Of a stretch of DNA of 64,000 bases, positions 1 through 11,144 are shown one piece after another. Each line of letters starts with the position of its first letter. The first letter of the stretch is position 1. The stretch comes from Misgurnus anguillicaudatus (lineage: Eukaryota; Chordata; Actinopteri; Cypriniformes; Cobitidae), in NCBI RefSeq assembly GCF_027580225.2, contig NC_073351.2, forward strand, positions 7,234,501 through 7,298,500, given 5' to 3'. The position numbers and the translations under genes were made by a program. The notes beneath the pieces were generated by a model. The model had not been told where the DNA came from. It did not search any database and saw only the letters and a list, made by a program, of their open reading frames with translations.

Positions 1-1
1 A

Positions 2-541
2 GCGGAAGCTGTCATTGACCACGTCTTCCGTATACATGGCCTCCCGACAGACGTGGTCTCTGACAGGGGTCCCCAGTTTGTGTCCAAATTTTGGCAAGAG
101 TTCTGCAAATTGCTAGGGGCGACTGTTAGCCTTTCGTCCGGGTTTCATCCACAGAGCAACGGTCAAACCGAGCGAGCCAATCAGGACGTCGAAAGGGTGT
201 TGCGATGTCTGGTTTCCAAGAATCCTTCGTCCTGGTGTCAGCAACTCTCAATTGTGGAGTACGCACACAATTCTCTGCCGGTGTCATCTACGGGCATGTC
301 TCCATTTAAGTGTAGTTTAGGGTACCAACCACCTAATTTTGTCAGTACTGAATCCGAGGTGTCGGTCCCCTCCGCAAACGCACTAGTCCAGAGGTGTCAC
401 CGCACCTGGACCAGAGCTCGCAGAGCTCTGCTCCAGGCAAGGTCGCGCACCAAGGCTAAGGCCGATCGCCACCGGTCGAAGCCTCCCCTATACGTCGTCG
501 GTCAAAGAGTGTGGCTTTCAACCCAGAATATTCCGATGCGT
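2..541 (+). pseudogene. Ty3/Gypsy integrase, 3' fragment of an old pol
   Basis: An open frame enters from the left edge and reads as the C-terminal half of a Ty3/Gypsy integrase, the enzyme that joins retrotransposon DNA to the host genome. Visible marks are VSDRGPQF (second catalytic Asp), HPQSNGQTERANQ (catalytic Glu) and, near the end, a GQRVWLST segment typical of the start of the Gypsy C-terminal region. The frame is lost at 541-542, where the LTR of a different Gypsy element begins, so the codons after that point are not part of this gene. The first catalytic Asp and the zinc-binding domain would lie left of the window. It is a dead fragment, older than the element inserted into it. Confidence 0.85.
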
Positions 542-572
542 TGTAACACCTATTCCATTAAAATTAGTTTAA

Positions 573-2326
573 CCCTCTGGGGTCTAAGGGGTTTTAAGGG
601 CCCTGGAGAAGTTTTGACATGCACTGACATTTGTGCTTTTTTCAGTTGCTTAAAAACATAATAATGGCAAAAGTCTTATAACACTGTGTTCAGCACAAAC
701 TGGGCTACTATATTATATGATCAACATGTATGTACATGTTTGTATTTTTGAGAGAAAAATGTTTATGCGTGGTTTTTGAAAAAGCTAAATTTTTAAGTGA
801 CTGATATAAGTCAAAAAAACTCATACTAAACATGTTTTCCCAAGACTTTTCAAAACAGGATCTAGTAGTCTAGAGTTTTTTCTTTAAAATGATGTGAAAA
901 TCATTCTGCTTACTCATTTACATAAGACAATAATATTGATTTACAATTTCAAAGTCACTTTTTGGTTAGGAAGGCAATATGCAAGGAGGCTGGAAGCTCT
1001 TGAATAGTCTGTGATTGACAGCTGAAGAACAAAACACTTGCATAATGAGCTGCATAGGTTAATGAGCCTTTAGGCAGTAAGACAACGTCTTGTTGCGGGT
1101 TTGTTTGTGAAAGCAACACAAAAGAAATGCCTTCCCATGCGTGATCCTGCGTTAAATAAACTTACCGTGCAGAGATATACGCGAACAAACAGGGTTTTAG
1201 ATGTGTTTAGATCCGTCTTAATACAAAAGTGCGTCAAATATGAGGCATTGTGTGTTTGTGTGTGCGTTTGGCCGTCAACCGCGTCTGACGGAAGCACAAA
1301 GAATACATAAGCGCCTGGAGATGACTTGTATTTACAGGCGAGAGAGCATACTTTATAATTTTACCACAAAAGCGCGTCAAATATGAGGCATCTTGTGTTT
1401 TTGTGTGCGTTTGGACCTCGATCCCGTCACACTGACGAAGCACACACTCGCGTCTTTTTGGAGATAACTTTATGCGCGAGTAAACAAGTAGATGTGATGT
1501 TTGCAATGGCACCTTTTATAAGAATACCACAAAGCGCGTCAAATATGAGGCATCGTGTTTGTGTGTGCGTTTGGACATCGCCTCACTGACGAAGCACACG
1601 CACTCGCGTCTGTTTGGAGATAACTTTAGGCGCGAGTAAACATGTATTGAGGTATTTGTGTGAGCGTTTGGACGTCGATCGCGTCTGTTTGATGAAGCAC
1701 ACACACTCGCGTCTGGAGATAACTTAAGTTACAGTCTGAGTAAACAAGTAGATGTCATGTAACCAACACTTGGATTAAAACTCAACACAGCACTGAATGG
1801 CTGCAGAGGAGTCTCCATTGACTGGGGTTGACTAATGAATATGGATGATCTCTGTTCTTCTCTTCAATGGAGCGGGGCGTGGCTCATTATAGATAATGCA
1901 GGAACACGAGAAAGACGGTACATCTCCCTCTTCTAACACAGTTAACAACGAATTACAATATTTGATTTCGATTTCACTTACATCTTCCAAAAGCAGACAT
2001 TCCAAGCATTATGTAGATATGTATCTTTTGTTTATATGACAAATATTCCTTAAGTTACAGTTAATTTTTCTGACGTGTTTCTGAAAGGACTTCACTGAGG
2101 GAGAGAGAACAAAACACGCATCATGTTTATTTTCTTAATTTTGCGAAAAGCACAACATTCTGTTTTTATTGGGAGTGGACAGAAAAAAACTAGACACTTA
2201 AACGTTTTAAATGATGTATAAATCATATCTGTATGACCAAAATCAGCAGAGTTATTTAACTCTCTTTGCGGAGTGATTGAAAAATAAAGAGTTTGCGGCG
2301 CCCGCGCCACCGTCGACCCCAGAGTG
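573..2326. mobile_element. piggyBac-like non-autonomous DNA transposon
   Basis: The insert is flanked on both sides by TTAA (569-572 and 2327-2330). The uninterrupted target, with a single TTAA, is seen in the other LTR at 7720-7723. The ends are CCCTCTGGGGTC at 573 and GACCCCAGAGTG at 2326, an inverted repeat of 12 bases with one mismatch. TTAA duplication plus short terminal repeats beginning with C is the signature of piggyBac-type elements. I find no transposase frame. The interior holds a tandem array (about 1220-1760) and AT-rich filler, so it would depend on a transposase supplied elsewhere. Confidence 0.85.
1220..1760. repeat. Tandem repeat of about 110-160-bp units inside the piggyBac-like element
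   Basis: A unit built around GCGTCAAATATGAGGCA followed by GTGTGCGTTTGGAC and CACACTCGCGTCT recurs near 1231, 1373 and 1537, with a shorter fourth unit starting near 1650. Spacing is roughly 140-165 bases, then about 110. Several open frames here on both strands come from this repetition and I do not treat them as genes. Confidence 0.75.
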
Positions 2327-3058
2327 TTAAGTATTACAATGAAGGAAGGACTCAGCAGACCAATTTTACTCATGAGCCAAGTGTATTAAAAAGTTAAACA
2401 GCAAATGCAAATCCTATCCTAAACCAACAATCACAACACCAACAATCCCACAGTTTACAATAAAGCAATATTTCCCCCCCCCCCCAATGTACAGTCTTTG
2501 GTTTGCCTTATCTATAAAGTTCTTCTTTGCATAGTCTTGGTAAAGCAATCAACCATCCATGTTTGTCAAATGTAGAATAAAAAACAGTACTTGTTTTCTT
2601 GATGTTCATGACAAACATTCCATCATAAAGAGTTTTGTGTCAAACATTAAAGTCCAATGTTGTGGTCCTTTAGAGGATGCTGTAAGTCAACTCCACACTT
2701 CTCAGATGTTTACGCTAGCATTAAATCCACCATGCTTAGAACACAAACCCTCTGCAAACAAAACATTTACATAAATAAACAATAACCATGTGCTACAAAC
2801 ACTCAATATTTACATATTAAACACCATGGTCAGCTACTTACAATTGAGTTTAGAACTATTAAGTTCCTCAACCAGGGTACAAAGGCCCAAACTACCATGA
2901 GGTAAGCTGCTCCAAAGGAGATAGAGACTTCCTGCCTGACTTCTTTGTTACCTTAAATATGGTTCACCTGGACAGATCGCCCCCTACTGCTCAGGTAAAT
3001 AATTACATAACTGCATTGAGAGCACTCCTTGGTACACAAGTAACAGGGAACTGTTACA

Positions 3059-3074
3059 TACCCCTCCCCTTAAG
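3059..3074 (-). other. Polypurine tract of the Gypsy element
   Basis: On the minus strand this reads CTTAAGGGGAGGGGTA directly before the 3' LTR. A purine-rich run at this position primes plus-strand DNA synthesis in LTR retrotransposons. Its position fixes the inner LTR boundary at 3058. Confidence 0.75.
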
Positions 3075-3082
3075 AAAATTGT

Positions 3083-6000
3083 TTAAGCAGCTCCATAGAA
3101 CCTCTTCATTTTCTCTACATGAAAAGTCTCAACCTGTTTTGACTCATCCAACATTAAAATCTGATAATTAACATTGTTTAACTTTTTCAAAACCTTAGCT
3201 GGACCTTTCCACTTTGGTGCCAGTTTGGCCATATAGGAATCTGAAGCCCGAGACAGAGGGTGAGTACGTAACCAGACTAAATCTCCCTCTTCAAACAACT
3301 CAAGTTTCCTCCTTCTGTTATAGTACCTTGCTTGCCGTTGTTGAGCTTGACTAGTCTTTTCTTTAACCCGTTCAAACAGTTCCTTCTGCCTCTCCACAGT
3401 ACTATAGGCCATCTGATCAGGATTAGGTGGATTTCGTATGAGCCCTTCCAAAGGTCCTTTTAGCTTGCGGCCTTACGCAATCTCTGCAGGAGTTAGTCCA
3501 GTGCTTTCTTGCCATGCTGTGTTAATGGCATACCGGAATTCAGCCATCCATCTATCCCAGTGCCGTTGATTGTCCTTAACAAATGAAGATATCATAGCCT
3601 TCAGAGTTCGGTTGGTCCTTTCTGTGATATTAGTTTGAGGATGATATGCAGTGGTTAACTTCTGAACAACTCCCCAACGCTTGCATGTTTCATTCAGAAG
3701 TTGGGCTGTAAACTGTGGTCCCCGGTCTGATACCAAGTAAGTAGGTGTTCCCCAACGAGTAAATATCTCTTTTACCAGGATGTTAACAATCAGGGGGGTC
3801 TTGGCAGATCTCAGAGGAAACAACTCCACCCACTTACTACAGTAATCCACCACCACCATCAGGTATTCGTTGGCCTGTGTACTCTTTGGGAAGGGACCCA
3901 TGAGATCAACACCTAACATGTGGCCAGGTTCTACTACTGGTGTTGATTGTAGGTGTCCAGACAGTTTGGAGATTCTTGGTTTATAAATTTGACAGGTTTG
4001 ACATGCTGTACAAAAGCTCCAAACATCCTTGCGTATCTCTGGCCAATAAACCACATTAAGTAAATGCCTCAAAGTTTTCATTCGGCCCAGATGTCCACTC
4101 AAAGGATTAGAGTGGGCGAACTGCAAGAATTTCTCCCTCAATGACATTGGTATAATTACTTGCATAGTCTCACCTTGAGATTTATCCGGCACACAACGAA
4201 ATAGATAGTCATTCTGGATGACATAGTGAATTCGGGTAGGGTCTGTTACAGGTACCTTAGCTGCTTCCCATAGAGGCTGGAGTGCTGGATCTTGTTTCTG
4301 GGCAACCCCAATCTCATCCAAACTAACAGGTAAGTCAGATCCACTGACAATCGCCTGACACACAGCAATCTGACCTTTTACCTCATGAAATGGCACACCC
4401 CTTGATAGTGTGTCAGGAACCACATTACATTGTCCCTTCCTATTTTTAACTGTGAAGTCAAAGCTCTGCAATCTCAAAGCCCACCTGGTTAGTCGAGAAG
4501 TTGGGCGGGGATGATTGAAAACCCATGTGAGAGCAGCATGATCTGTTAGCACCTCAAAATGCCTCCCTTCCAGATACTGTTTCCATTTCTAAATGGCCCA
4601 AATCACTGCCAGACACTCCTTCTCAGCTGTGGAATAGGATTTTTCAGCTCCACGAAGAAGTCTTGATGCATATGCTATAACATGTTCAGCTCCATCTTGG
4701 TCTTGTGTCAATACGGCCCCTAGGCCTACATCACTGGCATCTGTTTGGACTTTAAAACTTTTTGTAAAGTCTGGGGGTATCAACACAGGTGCTTTTTGTA
4801 GTGCATTTTTCAGTTCATCAAAAGCCTGCTGGCATTTTATTGTCCAGTTCCAGGTTACATTTGTGCTTTTCAGTGCATGTAATGGTGCAGCAATCTCTGA
4901 AAAATGTGAAATAAACCTATGGTACCACCCTGCAAGACCTAAAAAACGTTGTACCTCTTTAAGAGTTGTTGGGACAGGAAAATTTTGGACAGCTTCCACT
5001 CTGGCCATTTCGGTACTCACTCCCTCAGCAGATACAACATGTCCTAAGAAAGTAATAGACCTTTGAAGCATGTTACATTTTGCCAGGTTCAGGGTCAAAC
5101 CAGCTGCTTCCAACATGTCAAAGAGCAGTCTGAGATGTTCAAGATGTTCTTGGATGTTTTTGGAATAAATCACAATATCGTCTATATAGACAAAACAGAA
5201 TTTTCCAAGGTAGTCTCTTAACACTGTATTCATCAGGTGCTGAAAAGTTGCAGCGGAGTTCCTTAGGCCGAATGGTAAACACAGAAATTCATATTGTGCA
5301 TTTTTGGTCACAAAAGCAGTCTTTGGAATACTAGCCTCATCCATAAGCACCTGCCAATAGCCACTCTTAAGATCCAATGTGCTGAAAATTGATGCACCAT
5401 ACATTGATTCTAGGATGTCTTGGATTTGTGGCATGGGAAATCCATCTAAAGGCGTCTTGGCATTTAAAGCCCTATAATCAATGCAGAACCGCAAGGTACC
5501 ATCTTTCTTAGGAACAAGAACTATGGGAGCTGCCCATGGAGAAGTTGATGGTCTGATTATGCCTCTTTCCAACATGCTGGAAACTTCCTGATCAATGAAT
5601 TGCTGTTTGGACACAGAAACTGGGTAGGCCCGTTTACGTACTGGAATCTCATCAATGGTGTTAACCTGATGGCAGATCACGGCAGTTCGTCCCAAAGAGT
5701 CAGTGCAGACTGTTGGCCGACCAAGCATAAGTGCTTCGAGCTGCTTTTTCTGAGTATTGGAAACATCAGCTCGGCTGGTCAAATCTTTAATAGTTGCTAA
5801 GGTGGTAGGAGACACTTGTATTAAAGGTAATGCCAGATGTAGACTAATTGCTGCAGAAGATGTAAATGACATGAATGAATGCTTTACTTCAGTCTCTTCA
5901 GGTAGAATGTAAGTCTTGTCCTTAAAATCAATCTGGATCCCTGAGTCCATCATAAACTCCAATCCAAGTATAATGGGTAAAGTCAAATCCTGATCTTTCA

Positions 6001-7486
6001 TCACAAAGGCTTTGAATGGGTATTGATGTCCATTAAGTGTACACTTCCACACTACCTTTACTAGGGCTGTCTGCACATGACCACTTGCTAATGAAAAGGT
6101 CTGTCCCTTACTGGACTGCAACATCTCAGAGCTTGTCTTCAATCTTTTCCAGCACGACTCTTGTAATAAAGAGTAAGTACTTCCTGAATCTAAAATTGCT
6201 TGACATCTATAGTTATTGACTGTAATCAACAAGGTTAGTGGGTCAAGTGGTTTCCCCATATCTCCTGACATTACAGCTATGTGATGGTTTAACTGTCTGC
6301 CTTTTGCTCCTTTATTATTAGCATTTGACTTTGCCTGATGCTCTGCTTGTCTCTGTCTCCAATATGCTCTTTCCTCACTAATATCCCTTTCAACTAAAGT
6401 ACCAACACGGACTAACTCATCAACTGTAGAGACAGTACCTCTAAGTCTGCTGGCAACACGAGGATTACAGTTCCTGAGTATGGCTTGGAGCATTTCACGT
6501 TCTGACATAGATGGCTTCAACCGTAGGCATAAAGCACGATACTGGTAAGCAAAGGTCCTGATATCTTCATCAACAGCCTGTTTTCGTTCCCGAATTCTTC
6601 TCTCAACCTCAACCTCATGGTCATCAGCTAGGAAAGATTGCATAAAGACCTTCTTGAATTGACTCCAAGTTCGTACTCTCTTTCTCTCTGCAATCCACCA
6701 ATCTTTGGCTGTATGAGTTAGAACAGAAGGCAACATTGACAATATCTCAGTATCACCTAGTGGTTGAACTGCAAGGTATTCATCACATTTTTCAATATAG
6801 GAAAGAGGGTCTTCTCCCTCTAAACTACCAAACTTGGGAAATTCCAACTTAATTGGAGGTTTAAAATGTATGGGGTGAGTTGGACTCTCTGGTAGAATAG
6901 GTGGATTAAAATGTGGAGTAGACGTTGCAGTATGGTAAGATTGAATTAATGACTTAAGCTGACTATCCCTCCTTGCCATACAATCCATTGTTGCTTGTCC
7001 TACTTGATGTAGGCTCCTTTCTAAGGTTTCTTTTACCTGTTGACATTCAGCTTTAAGCTCAGTGGGTAGGGTTTTCTCCAACTGCTGTATCATTTGATGG
7101 TGATGCCGTTGCTGAGTTAAAAGGTTCTGCACCTGCTCTTCCAACCCACTCAAACGCTGATCTTGCTTAGTCACACTATGCTGTAAATCCATAGAGAATA
7201 CTCCAAATGATTGTTCCAACTCTTCCATTCTATGTTCCAACTTACTCACCCTTAACTCAAAACTGGTAGGGGTTATATCTTCCTCTTGAGGAGGAGGTGG
7301 AGGCGGCAAGGGTAAGTACTGAGAACTCTCTTCATGCTCTTCCACATCTACCTCACTCTCCAAATACAAATGTCTGAGAGATTGGATAAGTTCTCGCATC
7401 GGCTCTCGTCGGTTTCTGAAAGGTGAAGTGGAATAATCTGGCTCTATAGGATTCTCACCCTCTGTCTCATCACCTGGGCTAGCCAT
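3083..7486 (-). pseudogene. Gypsy gag-pol single frame, with two in-frame stops
   Basis: One long minus-strand frame begins at ATG 7486, about 180 bases after the primer-binding site. In order it has: acidic and proline-rich start with a heptad-like coiled coil (about residues 75-150), a retrotransposon Gag domain (about 210-370), an aspartic protease with DSG (about 433), a reverse transcriptase with YIDD (about 767), RNase H, an integrase zinc-binding domain (HSNPLSGHLGR ... CTACQTC), a DDE core (VDLMGPF, VSDRGPQF, ITERTNR) and a C-terminal tail to 3083. TAG at 4589-4591 interrupts RNase H and TAA at 3473-3475 interrupts the stretch after the integrase core; frame is kept across both. I see no CCHC zinc knuckle between Gag and protease. 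Gag and Pol share one frame with no shift. Function would be reverse transcription and integration, but not from this copy. Confidence 0.9.
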
Positions 7487-7669
7487 TATATATAAATTTA
7501 CAACTCAGGTTTTTGTAGTAGTAGTTCAGCATCAGTATTCTTGCTCAACCATAAAATTCATTTAAACTTCTACACATTCAAAATAATGACTCATAAGCAA
7601 AATTGACCCATCCAAAACCATTACAAATTCATTCAAATTCTATTATTTGGTTTTAGATTTTTCGTCAGA

Positions 7670-7687
7670 GCCCCACGTTGGGCGCCA
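7670..7687 (-). other. Primer-binding site, tRNA-Lys type
   Basis: The minus strand reads TGGCGCCCAACGTGGGGC five bases inside the 5' LTR end at 7693. This matches the classic site complementary to the 3' end of tRNA-Lys(1,2), used to prime minus-strand DNA synthesis. It fixes the orientation of the element and the LTR boundary. Confidence 0.85.
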
Positions 7688-7692
7688 AATGC

Positions 7693-8347
7693 TGTAACAC
7701 CTATTCCATTAAAATTAGTTTAAGTATTACAATGAAGGAAGGACTCAGCAGACCAATTTTACTCATGAGCCAAGTGTATTAAAAAGTTAAACAGCAAATG
7801 CAAATCCTATCCTAAACCAACAATCACAACACCAACAATCCCACAGTTTACAATAAAGCAATATTCCCCCCCCCCCAATGTACAGTCTTTGGTTTGCCTT
7901 ATCTATAAAGTTCTTCTTTGCATAGTCTTGGTAAAGCAATCAACCATCCATGTTTGTCAAATGTAGAATAAAAAACAGTACTTGTTTTCTTGATGTTCAT
8001 GACAAACATTCCATCATAAAGAGTTTTGTGTCAAACATTAAAGTCCAATGTTGTGGTCCTTTAGAGGATGCTGTAAGTCAACTCCACACTTCTCAGATGT
8101 TTACGCTAGCATTAAATCCGCCATGCTTAGAACACAAACCCTCTGCAAACAAAACATTTACATAAATAAACAATAACCATGTGCTACAAACACTCAATAT
8201 TTACATATTAAACACCATGGTCAGCTACTTACAATTGAGTTTAGAACTATTAAGTTCCTCAACCAGGGTACAAAGGCCCAAACTACCATGAGGTAAGCTG
8301 CTCCAAAGGAGATAGAGACTTCCTGCCTGACTTCTTTGTTACCTTAA
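7693..8347 (-). repeat. 5' LTR of the Gypsy element, truncated at its outer end
   Basis: It starts TGTAACACC at 7693 and stays almost identical to the left LTR until 8347, where it breaks off. About 102 bases that end the left LTR (2957-3058) are missing. Because the element is on the minus strand, the missing part is the outer edge of U3, where transcription signals usually lie. The flank after 8347 is unrelated to the integrase fragment at 1-541. Confidence 0.85.
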
Positions 8348-8879
8348 CTCAGAGTCGATTTAACTAACTCAGATCAGCTGTCCTGTAACCAAAAACTCTG
8401 AGTTTCCTATTTCAGATTAAGTCAACTCAGAGTTCAAGTTTTAACTCAGAATCGGTTGAAGCTCTTTACTGAAATGGGCCCCCGCTATTAACAAGCTGAA
8501 TCACTGAAGAAACACAAACAGAGGAGAAGAGACTCACAGAGAACACAATTACAACACATCTACATGAACTGCAAATATAAGAAAATATTTCAAAATCTCA
8601 TGAGATAAACAGCATTGCCATGTTGACTTATTATAAGTCTGGTATTTCTATTATGTTTATTGTGGAAATTGTTACTTGTTAAATTGGAAATTGTTAAATT
8701 ATATTACATTTAAAACAAACTGTGCCTGTTTCATCTGAACTTCAAGTTGCCATAATTGTGGGTACCTTCTGATTGAGGAATTAATTACACTGAGCTCTAT
8801 TTTTTTTTAAACATATTGGTGAAAAGATAATTGATGAAAAGACATAAAATATATAATATATTATACAAATGTTATGTTA
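8348..8879. other. Non-coding stretch with an AACTCAGAGTT-rich repeat
   Basis: I find no gene. Bases 8348-8480 carry several copies of ACTCAGA/TCTGAGT in both orientations, suggesting one end of an unclassified palindromic element. The remainder is AT-rich. Confidence 0.4.
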
Positions 8880-9410
8880 TTAAAGGGATAGTTCAACCAA
8901 AAATTATGTCAACATTTCCTCACCCTCATCTTGTTCAAAGCTTAAACTTGTGAGTTTCTTTCTTCTGTTCAACACAAGCAAAGATATTTTGATAAATGAT
9001 GGTAACCACACAGTTGATGCCATCCACCCCCACAAAATACTATGGCACAACATGAGGGTGAGTTAATGCCCCAGCAAGCAAGTTTGTAAACCACATCTAA
9101 TAGCTGTCACAGGCCAGACATCTAGGCTGAAACAAGGCAACATTTGGGCTGTCAGTAAGAATTTATTAGACGTCTAACCATAGCCCAAAAATAAATTACA
9201 TTAAATAAATGAAAGCAAACCCCTTGTAATCACTGGTTACATCTCGTTTTTGCCAAAATAACTTGTGAGATCAAAGTCAACAAATTCAATTTTATTTCGG
9301 CTAGAAGTGGGTTACACATAATATCAGGTCTTAACGTAGAGGGACAAATGTCGGCTATTGCTTGCTAGCTGATGGCAGTATTTTCATTTTTGGCTAAACA
9401 ATCCCTTTAA
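8880..9410. repeat. TTAAAGG-class foldback MITE
   Basis: The left end is TTAAAGGGATAGTTCAACCA and the right end GGCTAAACAATCCCTTTAA, an imperfect inverted pair. Inner sequence with CTCACCCTCATC and its counterpart GAGGGTGAGTTAA shows the same family layout as the element at 20267-20605. No coding potential. Confidence 0.7.
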
Positions 9411-9563
9411 AGAAGTAGCTGTAATATACAAGATAGTTCAACATCAGTGCACCAATAAGCTGATTTAGTAAAAAAAAACAATTGATTAATATTATCGCAG
9501 CGCCTGAAAATAGGAGCTGGAAAATTAGCATATTTTCAAAAAAATTGGAGTGTCCCTTTGAGA

Positions 9564-9827
9564 CAGTGGTTCCAAACTCCAGTCCTCGGGCCCCTCTCCC
9601 AGAATGTTTGTCAGGCTGCTTCCAGAATGTTTGAAATGTTTCCTTAATTGAAAAAGCTGCTGATGACTTGAATCAGGTGATTTATATATGGAAACATCCA
9701 AAATGTATTCCGCAATTATTTTTTGTCATGTGCATGCACTCTCAAGTGATATTTGGACGCAACCTGTCAGATTAGACAAAAAATGCACAGAGCAGTGGGA
9801 CTCCAGGAACAGAGTTGAGAACCACTG
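9564..9827. repeat. hAT-like MITE (CAGTGGTT...AACCACTG)
   Basis: The ends CAGTGGTTCCAAACTC and GAGTTGAGAACCACTG are an imperfect inverted repeat of the hAT kind. I could not find an 8-bp target duplication, so either a boundary is off or the flanks have decayed. Confidence 0.55.
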
Positions 9828-11135
9828 GTGTAACTCAATATGCTTACCTGACTCATGCAGAATTCTGGCCTGGTGTTTGGTTCACCCTTTCTCTGGCTTG
9901 TGTCTCCATCATCATTACACTCTTTAACAGCTTGTCAGTGTAATAGTATGAGGGCCAGGCCACATGAGTTGTCGTCTGCGTACCAGGACTTTGTTACTCA
10001 GCTGTCCCTTCTCCTTCAAATTCTACATTTTTGTCAAGCTGCAACAAGTTGGAATACATAATTATTACTTTAAGATTCTAATGCATGAACTATGTAACAA
10101 AAGCAAAAAATGTAAAGCCATTCTATAAGACATTAGCTTTTTGTTGTTTTTTTACTGACAATTCCATCCTAGTGCATTTTCATAACTGATCATCATACCT
10201 TAAGCCTGGCATTTAAAAATCTCCAGCTTAACCTTACGCAGACAGAACTGCTTATAATATCATCTGAACTGAAGATTCGCCACAACCTTTCAGCCTAAAA
10301 ACCTGGGAGTGGCCATTAGAGGTCTACACGGGTCCAAAAATTCCCCGAAGAGACCCGTAAATGTGCTATTGTAGACTGAACCGACCCAGACCCATCTGTT
10401 ATATTGAAAGATGGACCCGGAACTGTCTATTATTTTAAAGCTGGACCCGAACCCGTCCGGGAAGACACAGACCCGGCCAGCAAATATTCTTTGGCTAAAT
10501 TTTATTAATAAGTTAATAAACAAGTAGCGAAAATTAAACTTTTTGTCTTACCCATAGAAGTTAGCAATCTCCCTCGTATCCTTGTACCCAGGGGCGTAGC
10601 ACAAGGTCCTGGGCCCTATGCATAGGCAGTCCTGATGGGCCCCCCATTTTTCCATTTTAGTTTTCTAATCACTACATGAACAAACTGTATGATAACCAAA
10701 CAAGATTTGATTAAGTCGTATTTTATTTTGCTGAATGAACAAGACATTACATTTTTACATTACTTAGAACATTTATTTTTATTATGCTTTTTTTAAATTT
10801 TAAACATGCCATGTTAGTTTTGTACATTAACAAAAAGCTCCATTCAAAATAAAAGACAAACAAAACTTTACTGTCACAAGTCATTTTCATTTGGAGAAAA
10901 AAGGCAAAACGAAACAAATGCTATTGCTTACATGCTACAGGTATAGCTTCCTCAAACGTTCATTTCCCAGTAAATGCCCACTGGCGTTTATAATATAATG
11001 TTGACATGATATGTACTACCAAGCTACCTATGACACTTATTAGCCTATTATTGCTAATTTTATATATTATAGCCTATTCATTTAAAAATAAATATGTTTC
11101 AAATTAGGCTATTATAACAAAGTTTTATATGCAAA
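9828..11135. other. Non-coding stretch with dispersed repeats
   Basis: No gene is supported. Positions 10085-10205 are a dispersed repeat (see separate entry). Around 10317-10490 a GGGTCC/GGACCC-rich block looks like a hAT-type MITE, and CAGGGGCGTAGC near 10590 looks like another hAT end. The short frames here follow these repeats. Confidence 0.4.
10085..10205 (+). repeat. Unclassified dispersed repeat, copy 1
   Basis: About 115 bases match 40083-40196 in the same orientation with scattered changes. Both copies contain CTAGTGCATTTTCATAA followed by TGATCATCATACCTT. I cannot assign it to a known family by eye. Confidence 0.6.
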
Positions 11136-11144
11136 CAGCATTGC

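Larger units (their letters stand above)
542..3058 (-). repeat. 3' LTR of the Gypsy element, split by a piggyBac-like insert
   Basis: On the plus strand the LTR runs from TGTAACACC at 542 to ...CTGTTACA at 3058, giving the usual TG...CA ends. The part 542-572 matches 7693-7723, and 2331-2956 matches 7724-8347. Bases 2957-3058 have no partner in the right LTR, which is truncated. Removing the insert at 573-2326 and one TTAA copy leaves an LTR of about 0.76 kb. Open frames inside it occur in both LTRs and are not genes. Confidence 0.85.
542..8347 (-). mobile_element. Ty3/Gypsy LTR retrotransposon, near full length, minus strand
   Basis: This is a complete internal region (primer-binding site, gag-pol, polypurine tract) between two LTR copies. 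The left LTR (3' LTR) is whole but split by a 1.75-kb insert. The right LTR (5' LTR) stops short at 8347. Over the shared 626/624 bases I find one substitution (near 2730 against 8121) and a short length difference in a T/C run, so insertion looks recent. The element sits in an older Gypsy integrase on its left. No target duplication can be read, because the right end is truncated. Two in-frame stops in pol make it non-autonomous as it stands. Confidence 0.9.

Noticed and set aside
2559..2774. 71-codon open frame, repeated at 7950-8165
   Set aside because: It lies in both LTR copies of the Gypsy element and has no domain; it reflects LTR identity, not a gene.
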